From the NCBI GenBank assembly GCA_964576925.1, contig CAZNWJ010000005.1, positions 109,534 to 173,533 on the forward strand: DNA of 64,000 bases, written 5' to 3'. The position numbers and the translations under genes were made by a program. Source of the DNA: JADJGC01 sp964576925. Lineage in GTDB: Bacteria > Zixibacteria > MSB-5A5 > CAIYYT01. Of the stretch, positions 44,030 to 53,084 are shown one piece after another; position 1 is the stretch's first letter; every line of letters begins with the position of its first letter. The notes beneath the pieces are model-generated. The model saw nothing but the letters and a program-made list of their open reading frames with translations, was not told the origin of the DNA and made no database searches.

Positions 44030-44805
44030 TGGACGTCATTACAACTCTCCTCGTCGACGACGAGCCGCTGGCGCGCGATGGTCTGCGGCTTGCCCTGCGC
44101 CAACACGGCGAATTCCAGATTGTCGGCGAGTGCCACAACGGCCGCGAAGCGGTCAGTGCCATCCGCCGGCTCCACCCGCGTCTCGTGTTTCTCGATGTCC
44201 AAATGCCTGATCTTGACGGCTTTGGCGTCCTCCGCAAACTCAAGCCGGATGAGATGCCGCTCGTTGTTTTTGTCACGGCCTTTGACAAATTCGCCGTTGA
44301 TGCTTTCGAGGCCAGTGCCCTGGACTACGTACTCAAGCCGATCAATCCCGACCGCTTCGGCCAGACGCTCGAACGCGTCAAACGACGCTGTCGCGACCAG
44401 GACTTGAGCGCGACGACACAGCGCCTGCTCTCGCTGCTCGACCAGGAGACCGCCAAGCCGCAGCCGGCAAGGGCTGTCCAGAAGTTCGCGATCAAGACCG
44501 GTGAGCGCATCCAGTTCGTCGCCGCCACGGACGTCGACTGGATTGAAGCCGATGATTACTACGTTAAGCTCCATGTCGGCCGCCAAGCGCACCTGTTGCG
44601 CGAATCCCTGACACACCTGGAAAAGCAGCTTGATCCGGCCCAATTCGCCCGCATCCACCGCTCGATCATTGTCAATCTCGCGCGCATCAAGGAACTCAAG
44701 CAGCGCTTTCGCGGCGAGTATCTCGTAGTCCTTCAGGACGGCACCCGGCTCAAACTGAGTCGCAGCTATCGCAAAGCCCTCGAACGCATCCTGCCCGAAC
44801 ATTAA
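44029..44805 (+). CDS. LytTR-family response regulator
   Basis: 258 residues. Receiver domain 1-120 with acidic pocket (VDDEP), phosphorylation site Asp56 (FLDVQMPDLDG), the conserved Thr in VTAFD, and Lys in LKPI. The C-terminal LytTR DNA-binding domain (about 155-255) shows VDWIEADDYYVKLH and ARIHRSIIVNL. Members bind imperfect direct repeats upstream of cell-surface and secretion genes. It forms an operon with the kinase. A LytTR-type site could not be assigned by eye. Confidence 0.95.
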   Translation: MDVITTLLVDDEPLARDGLRLALRQHGEFQIVGECHNGREAVSAIRRLHPRLVFLDVQMPDLDGFGVLRKLKPDEMPLVVFVTAFDKFAVDAFEASALDYVLKPINPDRFGQTLERVKRRCRDQDLSATTQRLLSLLDQETAKPQPARAVQKFAIKTGERIQFVAATDVDWIEADDYYVKLHVGRQAHLLRESLTHLEKQLDPAQFARIHRSIIVNLARIKELKQRFRGEYLVVLQDGTRLKLSRSYRKALERILPEH

Positions 44806-44986
44806 CTCTTGTCGCGTTTCGCTGCACCCCGGGGCCGGTTCGCAGCAGCCGCGATCCGCTTGGCTGCATCGACGTAACCAAACATCGACTGCTTCAGTAT
44901 TTTAATCGCGAAATACAAAGGTTCAAGTTGGCCGCAGCGGCCTTAACCAGCGCCCGGACGGGGCGGAGATCAGAAGCGAGGTCAAA

Positions 44987-46987
44987 ATGCAGGTGCAGTT
45001 TCAGAGATTCGTTACCCACGTCATCGTAGCGCTGTCGGTCGTTTTCGGTGTTTACGTCCCGGCTCTCAATGCGGCTTTCAGCCCGGTACTGATCAGCCCG
45101 GTCGTCTCGGATGCCGGTGACTCTCGCAGTGCCAACTTTGTCGACTACGACAACGATGGCGACCTGGACTTGTTCATCACCAACGGCCCGCAATTTGGAC
45201 AACTCAATTATTTGTACCGCAACAACGGCGACGGCACGTTCGTCAAAGTCACCGGCGATCCGATTGTCTCAGTCGGTTCGTCATCTGATGGCGCGAGCTT
45301 TGGAGATTTCGACAATGACGGCGACGAAGACTGCTTTGTCGCCACGTGGTGGAATAATCCCAATCTCTTCTTTGAAAACAACGGCGACGGTTCGTTTACT
45401 CAAGTTACGACCGGCCCGCTCGTGACGGGCGGGACATACTCCGAGGCCGGAAGCTGGGCTGACTACGATGCCGACGGTTATCTTGATCTCTACGTCTGCA
45501 ACAGCTTCGTCTCTCTCGCCAATTTCCTCTTCCACAACAACGGCGACGGCACCTTCACCAAGATTCTTACCGGAACACAATCGACCGATTTGTTTCGCTC
45601 GCGCGTCGGCGCCTGGGGCGACTATGACAACGACGGGGATCTCGATCTGTTCGTCGCCAACGAGTTTAACCACCCCAATAATCTCTATCGCAACGATGGT
45701 GGTGGCACATTCACCAAGATCACGACCGGGAATATCGTCACGGACTTGAACGAGTCGTTCGGCGCTTCTTGGGGTGACATCGATAACGACTTGGATCTTG
45801 ACTTGTTCGCGTCTAACGGCGACGGCCAAAACGACTGTCTCTATACGAATAACGGCGACGGCACATTCACAAAGGTCACGACCGGCCCGGTGGTCACCAG
45901 TGGCGGTTACGGTGTCGGCAGCACTTTCGCCGATGTCGACAACGACGGCGATCTTGATCTCTATGTCTGCAATGCCTTTGCGCCCGGCGCGACTACCAAT
46001 TTCCTCTATCTCAACAATGGCAACGGTACGTTCGTCCAGGATCTCTCGGATCCCATTGCCACCGACGACGGCTGGACTTACGGCTGCGCCTTCGGCGATA
46101 TCGATGCCGACGGCGACCTTGACCTGGCACTCGCCAAATGTCTTGGCGCGGTCGAGAACAATGCGCTCTATCTTAACGGCGGCAACAGCAATGGCTACCT
46201 CGCGGTGGAGTGCATAGGCTCGCGGTCAAATCGTTCCGGCATCGGCGTCCGGGTCAAAGTCAAAGCCACGATCGGCGGCGTTCCGCGCTGGCAGATGCGC
46301 GAAGTTACCAGCCAGGCGGGTTACTGTGTGCAGAACGGCGAGGACGCCTGGTTCGGTCTTGGCGATGCCACCATCGTTGACTCGCTTGTGACCATTTGGC
46401 CCTCCGGCGTAACCCGCATTCTGACCAATGTCGCTATCGATCAGCATTTGTACCTCGACGAGTGCGAAGCCACCGATACCGACGGTGATTTGATCGGTGA
46501 TAATTGCGACAATTGTCCCAGCACCGCCAACGCCACACAGGACGACGCTGACGGCGATGGCATCGGCGATCTTTGCGATGCCTGTCCGGCCGATCCGCTT
46601 AATGATGCAGACGGCGACGGACTCTGCGCCAATCTCGACAATTGCCCGTCCCTCGCGAACGCCAATCAACTCGATGCCGACGGCGACAACGTCGGCGACG
46701 TCTGCGACAACTGCCCGGATCGCTCCAATCCCGATCAGGCCGATTCAGATGATGACGGTATCGGCGATTTGTGCGAGTACGTCTGTGGCGATGCTGACGG
46801 CAACGATATCATCACCATCTCCGACGCAGTGTTCCTGATTACCTACATCTTTGGTGGCGGTCCGGCGCCAGATCCCGTGCTCGCCGGTGACGCCGACTGC
46901 AACGGCATCGTGACGATCTCGGATGCGGTGTACCTCATCACCTTCATCTTTGGCGGTGGCCCGGCCCCGTGCGCGGCGTGCCCATAA
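44987..46987 (+). CDS. Secreted VCBS/FG-GAP propeller protein with UnbV, TSP3 and dockerin
   Basis: 666 residues. ATG 44987 follows GAGGT. Signal peptide about 1-29. Six VCBS/FG-GAP calcium-binding blades (about 32-400) repeat DYDNDGDLDLF and NNGDGTFTKV. An ASPIC/UnbV domain follows (about 405-485; GIGVRVKVK, TIWPSG), the pairing typical of CRTAC1-type proteins. Then thrombospondin type-3 repeats (about 490-595) and a four-cysteine dockerin. The chain is loaded with calcium sites. These proteins are adhesion or matrix proteins in other bacteria. A weak hairpin (47011-47036) lies downstream. Confidence 0.92.
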   Translation: MQVQFQRFVTHVIVALSVVFGVYVPALNAAFSPVLISPVVSDAGDSRSANFVDYDNDGDLDLFITNGPQFGQLNYLYRNNGDGTFVKVTGDPIVSVGSSSDGASFGDFDNDGDEDCFVATWWNNPNLFFENNGDGSFTQVTTGPLVTGGTYSEAGSWADYDADGYLDLYVCNSFVSLANFLFHNNGDGTFTKILTGTQSTDLFRSRVGAWGDYDNDGDLDLFVANEFNHPNNLYRNDGGGTFTKITTGNIVTDLNESFGASWGDIDNDLDLDLFASNGDGQNDCLYTNNGDGTFTKVTTGPVVTSGGYGVGSTFADVDNDGDLDLYVCNAFAPGATTNFLYLNNGNGTFVQDLSDPIATDDGWTYGCAFGDIDADGDLDLALAKCLGAVENNALYLNGGNSNGYLAVECIGSRSNRSGIGVRVKVKATIGGVPRWQMREVTSQAGYCVQNGEDAWFGLGDATIVDSLVTIWPSGVTRILTNVAIDQHLYLDECEATDTDGDLIGDNCDNCPSTANATQDDADGDGIGDLCDACPADPLNDADGDGLCANLDNCPSLANANQLDADGDNVGDVCDNCPDRSNPDQADSDDDGIGDLCEYVCGDADGNDIITISDAVFLITYIFGGGPAPDPVLAGDADCNGIVTISDAVYLITFIFGGGPAPCAACP

Positions 46988-47166
46988 GCTGCTTTGTGAT
47001 AGTTCGATCCGAGAGGAGATCGATCGGTTTCCTCTCCGCCTATCGGAAGCAAGTCCTTCCAAAATAACATCGAACAAAACATCCAATATTTCGTCTGATT
47101 GGTATAGCACTTCGCTTCATGTATCGCCTTCACCGCCAGGGTTGGACATGACACAGGGAGTCTCAC

Positions 47167-49053
47167 ATGCGGCTATCTCTGATTGGCGCGCTGGTCTTTA
47201 CCTCGCTGGCATTTGCGGTTGCACTCATTCCGGAGAGCAATGACACAATCGAGCTGCGCGACCGGGCGATCATGCGGACCTGGTCCGGCGAAAACCTCGA
47301 GGCAAACGTGTCACCAGATGCCCGATTGACCACCGCCGCCGTCAGCCTTGACTCGTTCATCACCGCCACGATGTCGCAGAACCACATTGCCGGACTCTCC
47401 GCTTGTATTGTGCGTGACAGCGGCATCGCCTGGCAGGGCACGTACGGCCTGGCCAATATCGAGGCCAACACGTCGGTCAACGATTCGACGCTGTTCATGC
47501 TGGCCTCGGTGTCCAAGACAGTCACCGGCTTGGCGCTGATGCAACTCTGGGAGCAAGGTTCCTTCGGGCTCGATGACGACATCAACGATTACTTGCCGAT
47601 CGCAATCGTGAATCCGAATTTCCCGGGCCAGCCGATCACGTTTCGCATGCTGCTCTCCCATACCTCCAGTCTGAAAGACAACTGGACTGTGATGTATTCA
47701 ACCTACGTCTATGGCGACACGCCGATTCCACTCGACGAATATGTTGCGGCGTACTTCGTGCCCGGAGGCGAGTATTATGATCCAATCGCCAACTTTGAGA
47801 CCTGGGCGCCGGGAGCCGTTCATCAATACTGCAATCACGGCTTTGTCCTGATCGGCTATCTCGTACAAGTTATCTCCGGCCAGCCCTTCGATCAGTATTG
47901 CCGCGATTCGATTTTTCTGCCACTCGGCATGACGAATTCGCATTGGTTTATCGCCGGGCTGGATACCAGCAATATCGCCATGCCGTATCATTGGAATGGA
48001 AGCGCCTATCAACCGCTTGGTCAATTCGGCTATGCCGACTATCCGGCCGGGACATTGCGTTCGAGCGCTGCGCAGTTGGCGCAACATCTTTTGGCACACC
48101 TGCAGCACGGCCTGATCGACACAACGCGAATCCTCGACTCTGCCACGGTGGACACAATCACGACAATTCATTACCCGGCTGCAGCCAGCTATCAGGGGCT
48201 GACCTGGTTTCACAGCTACTATGGCGGTGCGTGGGTTTGGGAACATGGCGGCGGCGACCAGGGTGTCTGCACTCGCATCGGATTCTGCCCTGAGAAACAA
48301 ACCGCCATCGTCGTCCTGACCAACAGCGAGGCCTTCAACGGGGTCAACAGCATTGTCAGTCGTCTGTGGATCGAAGCCAACAATCGCGGTGACCGCGACA
48401 TTGATGGCGTCGCCGACACTCTCGACAACTGCCCCGAGGTCGCCAATACCACACAGCTTGATTCCGACAACGACAGCTTTGGCGATGCCTGCGACAACTG
48501 CGCTGCGCATTTCAATCCCGATCAGGCTGATGAAAATGCTGATGGTGTCGGCGATCTTTGCGACGGCCAACTGCATATTGTTGGACCGGCCTTGCCCGAT
48601 GCCTACCTTAATGAGCCGTACGACTGCCAGCTTGACGCCTTCGGTGGTGTCCGTCCGTTATACTGGAGTTTTGTCGGCGGTGACATCCCGTTCGGCTGCA
48701 GCTTCGAGGGCGACACAGTTGGCGCGATTATGGGGACACCAACCTACAAGGCCACCTATTATTTCACGATCGCCTGCCGCGACTCCGATGAGCCGGCGCG
48801 CGTCGACACGATGGGTTTCGTGCTTTCGGTTCTCGATCCACCGTTTACTTGCGGCGACGCCGACGGCAACGACATCATTACCATTTCCGACGCAGTCTTC
48901 GTGATTACCTACATCTTTGGTGGCGGCCCGGCGCCGAATCCTGAGCTCGCCGGCGATTCCGACTGCAATGGTATCATAACGATCTCGGATGCGGTGTACT
49001 TGATCAGCTACATATTCGGCGGTGGGCCGGCGCCGTGCGCGGCCTGTACGTAG
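47167..49053 (+). CDS. Secreted beta-lactamase-fold serine hydrolase with TSP3 and dockerin
   Basis: 628 residues. ATG 47167 follows GGGAG at 7 nt. Signal peptide about 1-19. The class C beta-lactamase/PBP motifs are present: SVSK (Ser114, Lys117), YCN, and HGGG. Then TSP3 repeats (about 415-460), a He_PIG-type domain (about 465-560; LDAFGGVRPLYWSFVGGDIPFG) and a four-cysteine dockerin. It shares this architecture with the 27058 protein, so the two are paralogues; this copy has fewer TSP3 units. Its substrate is unknown; lactam hydrolysis should not be assumed. Confidence 0.9.
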   Translation: MRLSLIGALVFTSLAFAVALIPESNDTIELRDRAIMRTWSGENLEANVSPDARLTTAAVSLDSFITATMSQNHIAGLSACIVRDSGIAWQGTYGLANIEANTSVNDSTLFMLASVSKTVTGLALMQLWEQGSFGLDDDINDYLPIAIVNPNFPGQPITFRMLLSHTSSLKDNWTVMYSTYVYGDTPIPLDEYVAAYFVPGGEYYDPIANFETWAPGAVHQYCNHGFVLIGYLVQVISGQPFDQYCRDSIFLPLGMTNSHWFIAGLDTSNIAMPYHWNGSAYQPLGQFGYADYPAGTLRSSAAQLAQHLLAHLQHGLIDTTRILDSATVDTITTIHYPAAASYQGLTWFHSYYGGAWVWEHGGGDQGVCTRIGFCPEKQTAIVVLTNSEAFNGVNSIVSRLWIEANNRGDRDIDGVADTLDNCPEVANTTQLDSDNDSFGDACDNCAAHFNPDQADENADGVGDLCDGQLHIVGPALPDAYLNEPYDCQLDAFGGVRPLYWSFVGGDIPFGCSFEGDTVGAIMGTPTYKATYYFTIACRDSDEPARVDTMGFVLSVLDPPFTCGDADGNDIITISDAVFVITYIFGGGPAPNPELAGDSDCNGIITISDAVYLISYIFGGGPAPCAACT

Positions 49054-49062
49054 ATTGCCCGC

Positions 49063-49091
49063 TTGCTTATCGCGGCCGACTGTGCGATATT
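49063..49091 (+). promoter_or_regulatory. Leaderless promoter of the thioesterase gene
   Basis: TTGCTT (49063-49068), 17 nt, GATATT (49086-49091), then 6 nt to ATG 49098; no Shine-Dalgarno. Confidence 0.45.
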
Positions 49092-49097
49092 CCGCGC

Positions 49098-49499
49098 ATG
49101 ACTGACAACGAGAAGTTGCGCAGCGAATCCGAGATCAGCACCTTCGAAGTGGTATTCCCATCGATGGTCAACCACTACGGCACGCTCTTCGGTGGGATTG
49201 CGCTGCAGTGGATGGACCGCGCAGCATGGATTTGCTCGACCCAGTATGCGCGCAAGACGATGGTGACGATTGCCTCCGATCGGATCGTGTTCAAGAAGGC
49301 GGTGCGGCAGGGAAGCCTGGTCGAATTACGTGCCTGGATCCAGAAAGTGGGGAACACCTCGGTTACTGTCGATGTCGAACTCTATTCTGAGAGTCCGCTG
49401 ACCGGCAAGCGGGAATTGGCGACTCACGGCGAATTTGTCATGGTCGCCCTGGACGCCGACGGAAATCCTTGTCCCGTAAAGGACTCCAAAGATTCTTAG
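49098..49499 (+). CDS. Acyl-CoA thioesterase (YciA/BACH-type hotdog)
   Basis: 133 residues from ATG 49098. The hotdog signature is clear: VNHYGTLFGG, ALQWMDRAAW (catalytic Asp of the family), and a second half with VELRAWIQKVG. These cytoplasmic enzymes hydrolyse acyl-CoA esters. The start fits a leaderless promoter; upstream in-frame codons belong to the dockerin gene's 3' flank. No dockerin or signal peptide: here the secretome gives way to housekeeping genes. Confidence 0.9.
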   Translation: MTDNEKLRSESEISTFEVVFPSMVNHYGTLFGGIALQWMDRAAWICSTQYARKTMVTIASDRIVFKKAVRQGSLVELRAWIQKVGNTSVTVDVELYSESPLTGKRELATHGEFVMVALDADGNPCPVKDSKDS

Positions 49500-49599
49500 A
49501 TTCCTCTTGCCCACGCCCCCGATTCCGATATATTAATAGACTCGCGAGCCCCCGGGTTCGCCTGTGGACTTGTATATTATTATTGTAAGGAGATAGATC

Positions 49600-49785
49600 A
49601 TGGCGAAGAAGAAAGGTGATGCGCGGGCATTCATTACGGTTGAGTGCACGGAAGCCCGCAAAGAGGGCGCCACGCCGTCGCGCTATACGACCTTCAAGAA
49701 CAAGCGCAATACGCCCGATCGTCTGGAGATCAAGAAGTACAATCCCTTCCTGCGTCGCCACACGATCCACAAAGAAATCCGCTAA
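49600..49785 (+). CDS. rpmG: 50S ribosomal protein L33 (zinc-free form)
   Basis: 61 residues. ATG 49600 has AAGGAG at about 7 nt. The sequence follows L33: RAFITVECTE, RYTTFKNKRNTPDRLEIKKYNPF and RRHTIHKEIR. Zinc-binding L33 carries two CxxC pairs; this one keeps a single Cys (ECTEA) and lacks the rest, so it is the cysteine-poor form usually expressed without zinc dependence. A strong terminator follows at once. Confidence 0.95.
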   Translation: MAKKKGDARAFITVECTEARKEGATPSRYTTFKNKRNTPDRLEIKKYNPFLRRHTIHKEIR

Positions 49786-49808
49786 GTCAGCGGAAGTTTG
49801 CCAATTTG

Positions 49809-49849
49809 ACGGCACGCGATCGATTCGATCGCGTGCCGTTTTGTTTTTC
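49809..49849 (+). terminator. Rho-independent terminator of rpmG
   Basis: A 15-bp nearly perfect stem (ACGGCACGCGATCGA and complement, 49809-49839) then TTTGTTTTT. Confidence 0.92.
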
Positions 49850-49915
49850 CTGCTTGCGCAATCAAGCGCCGTCAACATAGTTTCCCGCGATTAGATCTTT
49901 CATCCGCTCCGGAAA

Positions 49916-51151
49916 ATGAGTCTAACTTCAACTTTCGCCCGCCTTCGCGAGTTTCTCGGACTAAAGCGTTCGATGGTCGCCCTGCTGGGAATGGTCATCC
50001 TCGTCGGCATGGGCGAGAAGATGGCCGAACGTTTCCTGCCGATTTACATTGTCGCACTTGGCGGCGGCGCGATCTATGTGGGGCTGCTGAATGGCCTCGA
50101 TAATCTCCTGTCCGCGCTCTATTCGTTTCCCGGCGGTTACATTGCGGATCGCTATGGGACTAAGCGCGCGCTGTTAATATTCAACCTGGTTGCCATGGGC
50201 GGATTCGTAATCGTGATTGCCGTTCCATCAGTATGGGCCGTCATCGTTGGTTCGTTCTTTTTCCTCTCGTGGACAGCGATTTCGCTTCCGGCGACCATGA
50301 GCCTGGTTGCTAAGCTGTTGCCGAAAAACAAGCGCACGATGGGCGTCTCGATGCACTCGCTGATTCGGCGGATACCGATGGCGCTGGGGCCACTGTTGGG
50401 TGGTCTGTTCATCGGCGCGTGGGGGGAAGTCACCGGCGTCCGGCTGGCATTTGTCGCGGCGCTGGGGATGGCTATTTTAGCGGCGATACTGCAGCAAGTG
50501 ATGATCCCGGCGGATGATCACTCAGATTCTCCTGCCGGCGGAAAAGTCCCTGACAAGAATCCGCTTCGCCTGTTTCGGCAATTCAACCCCGCGCTAAAGC
50601 GCTTGCTCCTCTCGGATATCCTGATCCGCTTTTGCGAGCAGATCCCGTACGCCTTTGTTGTGCTCTGGTGCATGAAAGAAATCAGCGCGCCGGTGACGGC
50701 TTTTGAGTTCGGGATTCTGACAACTATCGAGATGGTTACCGCCATGTTGGTTTACATCCCCGTAGCATACTTCTCTGATCGCGCCGAGAAGAAGCCGTTT
50801 GTGGTCGCGACCTTTGTCTTCTTCACGTTGTTCCCGTTGCTGCTGATCGTGAGCCAAACATTCTGGCTGCTCGTGCTGGCCTTCGTCGTGCGCGGTCTCA
50901 AGGAATTTGGCGAGCCGACGCGCAAGGCTTTGATCATCGACCTGGCGGTCGAGGGGAAAGAAGCGGCCACATTCGGTACTTACTACTTGCTGCGCGATTG
51001 TGTCGTTGCCGTAGCGGCGTTCGGCGGAGCATTCTTGTGGATGATCAGTCCGCAGGTGAACTTCCTGATTGCGGCGGGGTTTGGACTAGTCGGTACGCTA
51101 CTTTGGGTAGCGACACCACATTCGAACCCCATTGGTGCTAGTCGCGCATGA
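49916..51151 (+). CDS. Major facilitator superfamily transporter
   Basis: 411 residues with about 12 hydrophobic segments. The MFS loop 2-3 motif reads GYIADRYGTKRALL. N- and C-terminal halves are separated by a charged linker (about residues 200-225, SDSPAGGKVPDK). The substrate cannot be told from sequence. No strong Shine-Dalgarno; GGA lies 4 nt upstream. Its 3' end overlaps the convergent chloride channel gene by 14 nt. Confidence 0.88.
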   Translation: MSLTSTFARLREFLGLKRSMVALLGMVILVGMGEKMAERFLPIYIVALGGGAIYVGLLNGLDNLLSALYSFPGGYIADRYGTKRALLIFNLVAMGGFVIVIAVPSVWAVIVGSFFFLSWTAISLPATMSLVAKLLPKNKRTMGVSMHSLIRRIPMALGPLLGGLFIGAWGEVTGVRLAFVAALGMAILAAILQQVMIPADDHSDSPAGGKVPDKNPLRLFRQFNPALKRLLLSDILIRFCEQIPYAFVVLWCMKEISAPVTAFEFGILTTIEMVTAMLVYIPVAYFSDRAEKKPFVVATFVFFTLFPLLLIVSQTFWLLVLAFVVRGLKEFGEPTRKALIIDLAVEGKEAATFGTYYLLRDCVVAVAAFGGAFLWMISPQVNFLIAAGFGLVGTLLWVATPHSNPIGASRA

Positions 51152-52886
51152 GTTCAAGCAGACGGCGATTGTAAAAATCTGATAGATCTTCGCGGCGCAC
51201 TACACCGATAACGCGAGAATCTTCCTCACTGACTACCGGCAGCAGGCGAGTATCGCGCAAGCTGAATTGACGCAGTGCCGTCTCCAGGCTATCACTCAAC
51301 TTGAGCGCTTGGGTATCTCCCCGCACGATATCCTGGGCGACTACCAACTGTTCGAGGCCGCGCTGCGTCATCAAGCCTCGTACATCTTGCAGCGACAACA
51401 CTCCCGTAAGAGCGCCATTGGCTCCGAGGACGACAAAGTAGTTCTGCGTTGATTGCTCAAACCGCTCGAAGATCTCGCTGAGAGAAGCAGACGCACTCAT
51501 AGTCTCGAACTCCGTGCTAGCGATGTCTCTTACTGTGTGCGCCCGCAAGACGTTGATATCGCGCCCGCCGCGGATTTCAATGCCGCGTTGAAAGAGCTTG
51601 AAGGTATAGATCGAGTGCGGCAACATTCGACGCGCCATCAGTGTTGAAAAAGTCACCGTCATCATGAGCGGCAGAATGATGTGGTAGTCGTTCGTGATTT
51701 CGAAGATGATCAGGATCGCCGTCATCGGGGCGTGCGTCGTGCCGGCAACCAACCCGGCCATGCCCACGAGAGCATAGGCGCCCGGATTGGCGGTAGCACC
51801 GGGGAACAGCAGGTTGGCAACCACGCCAAAAGTGCCGCCGGCTACAGCGCCGATAAAGAGCGACGGCGCGAAGACACCACCGGAGCTGCCGCTGCCCAGC
51901 GTCAGGGAAGTCGCGATGATCTTGAGGAAGATCAGTGGGAGCAAGAGCGCAAACGCCATTTCGCCGTCGAGAGTGAGGTTAATCGTTTCGTAGCCGTCTG
52001 CAAGCACTTGCGGGTAGAACACGGCGACCACGCCGAGCGCCAGTCCGCCAATGGCGGGCTTGACCATCGCGTTGAAGGGCAGATGCTCAAAGAAGTGCTC
52101 GGTGGCGTGCAAGACCTTTGTGAACAACACAGCCACGCCCCCGAGCGGCAGACCGAGTACGATATAGAGGATGATCTCCCAGCCCGATTCAAGGGCGTAA
52201 GGTGTGACTTCGAAGGCCGGGTAATTGCCCAATATCGAGCGGGTCAGTACGCTCGCTACGACCGAAGCGATCAGCACCGGCGAAAAAGTGCGGATCGCAA
52301 AGTCTCCAAGGATGACTTCGAGCGAAAACAAAACACCGGCAATCGGCGCGTTGAACACCGACGAAATTCCGGCGGCGGCACCGCAACCGACCAGGACGCG
52401 TACGCGCTCCGAGGACATTCCGAAGAACTGGCCGACTGTCGAGCCGATTGCCGAACCGATTTGCACGATCGGGCCTTCGCGACCCGCTGATCCACCGGAA
52501 CCGATGCAGATCGCCGATGCCAGAGTCTTGACCACGGCAACGCGTGGCCGGATGATTCCGCCGAGTCGGGCGACCGCGTTGATAACTTCAGTGACTCCAT
52601 GACCCCGTGCCTCCGTCGCCAGGTAGTGTATGATTGGCCCGACACAAAGGCCGCCCAGCATGGGTATCAGCGGCAACCACCATTTGTAGGCCCCCCCACC
52701 GGCAAAGTGCGTGAGGTACTCGTCGGTCATTCCGAAGAACACCTGGTTGGCAAATCGAATCAGCGCTGTGAATCCGATTGCACCCAATGCCGTGAAAATA
52801 CCAACCAGCGCTGCCAATACCAGCAGCGCGTTGGTCCCGGAAATGCGTAGACGGGTGAGCCAAAGATTGAGATCAAATCCGGTCAT
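51138..52886 (-). CDS. CLC-family chloride channel or Cl-/H+ antiporter with CBS pair
   Basis: 582 residues on the minus strand. The CLC pore motifs are present: GSGGSAGREGP (the gating Glu of GREGP is retained) and GSGSSGGVFAPSLFIG. About 10-12 membrane helices span residues 1-430. The C-terminal ~140 residues hold a CBS pair (TVRDIAS, then VVGxANGALTG and LPVVSEEDSRVIGVV) that usually senses adenine nucleotides. Its stop codon lies inside the 3' end of the MFS gene. Confidence 0.93.
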   Translation of the reverse strand: MTGFDLNLWLTRLRISGTNALLVLAALVGIFTALGAIGFTALIRFANQVFFGMTDEYLTHFAGGGAYKWWLPLIPMLGGLCVGPIIHYLATEARGHGVTEVINAVARLGGIIRPRVAVVKTLASAICIGSGGSAGREGPIVQIGSAIGSTVGQFFGMSSERVRVLVGCGAAAGISSVFNAPIAGVLFSLEVILGDFAIRTFSPVLIASVVASVLTRSILGNYPAFEVTPYALESGWEIILYIVLGLPLGGVAVLFTKVLHATEHFFEHLPFNAMVKPAIGGLALGVVAVFYPQVLADGYETINLTLDGEMAFALLLPLIFLKIIATSLTLGSGSSGGVFAPSLFIGAVAGGTFGVVANLLFPGATANPGAYALVGMAGLVAGTTHAPMTAILIIFEITNDYHIILPLMMTVTFSTLMARRMLPHSIYTFKLFQRGIEIRGGRDINVLRAHTVRDIASTEFETMSASASLSEIFERFEQSTQNYFVVLGANGALTGVLSLQDVRGLMTQRGLEQLVVAQDIVRGDTQALKLSDSLETALRQFSLRDTRLLPVVSEEDSRVIGVVRREDLSDFYNRRLLELMRD

Positions 52887-53084
52887 TGTGGTTCGGAGCC
52901 CCGATTATCACATTCTGCAAAATAATGATTCTCTCGGCAAGCGTTGATTTTCAGGAAATATCTCGCCGAACTGGTCTTCGAGATTAAAAGCGAACGGATC
53001 GTCCATTTTCTGCTTTACAAAAGCGAGCGTATTTTACAGTATATTCACGTCGAACACAAACAGACTCAAACAGGAGGTGTTGTC

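Noticed and set aside
44804..44884. Short alanine/arginine-rich minus-strand frame after the regulator gene
   Set aside because: Only 26 residues, no ribosome binding site; cannot be supported.
1..49053. Classical cellulosome
   Set aside because: No dockerin-linked glycoside hydrolase or cellulose-binding module and no multi-cohesin scaffoldin is visible.
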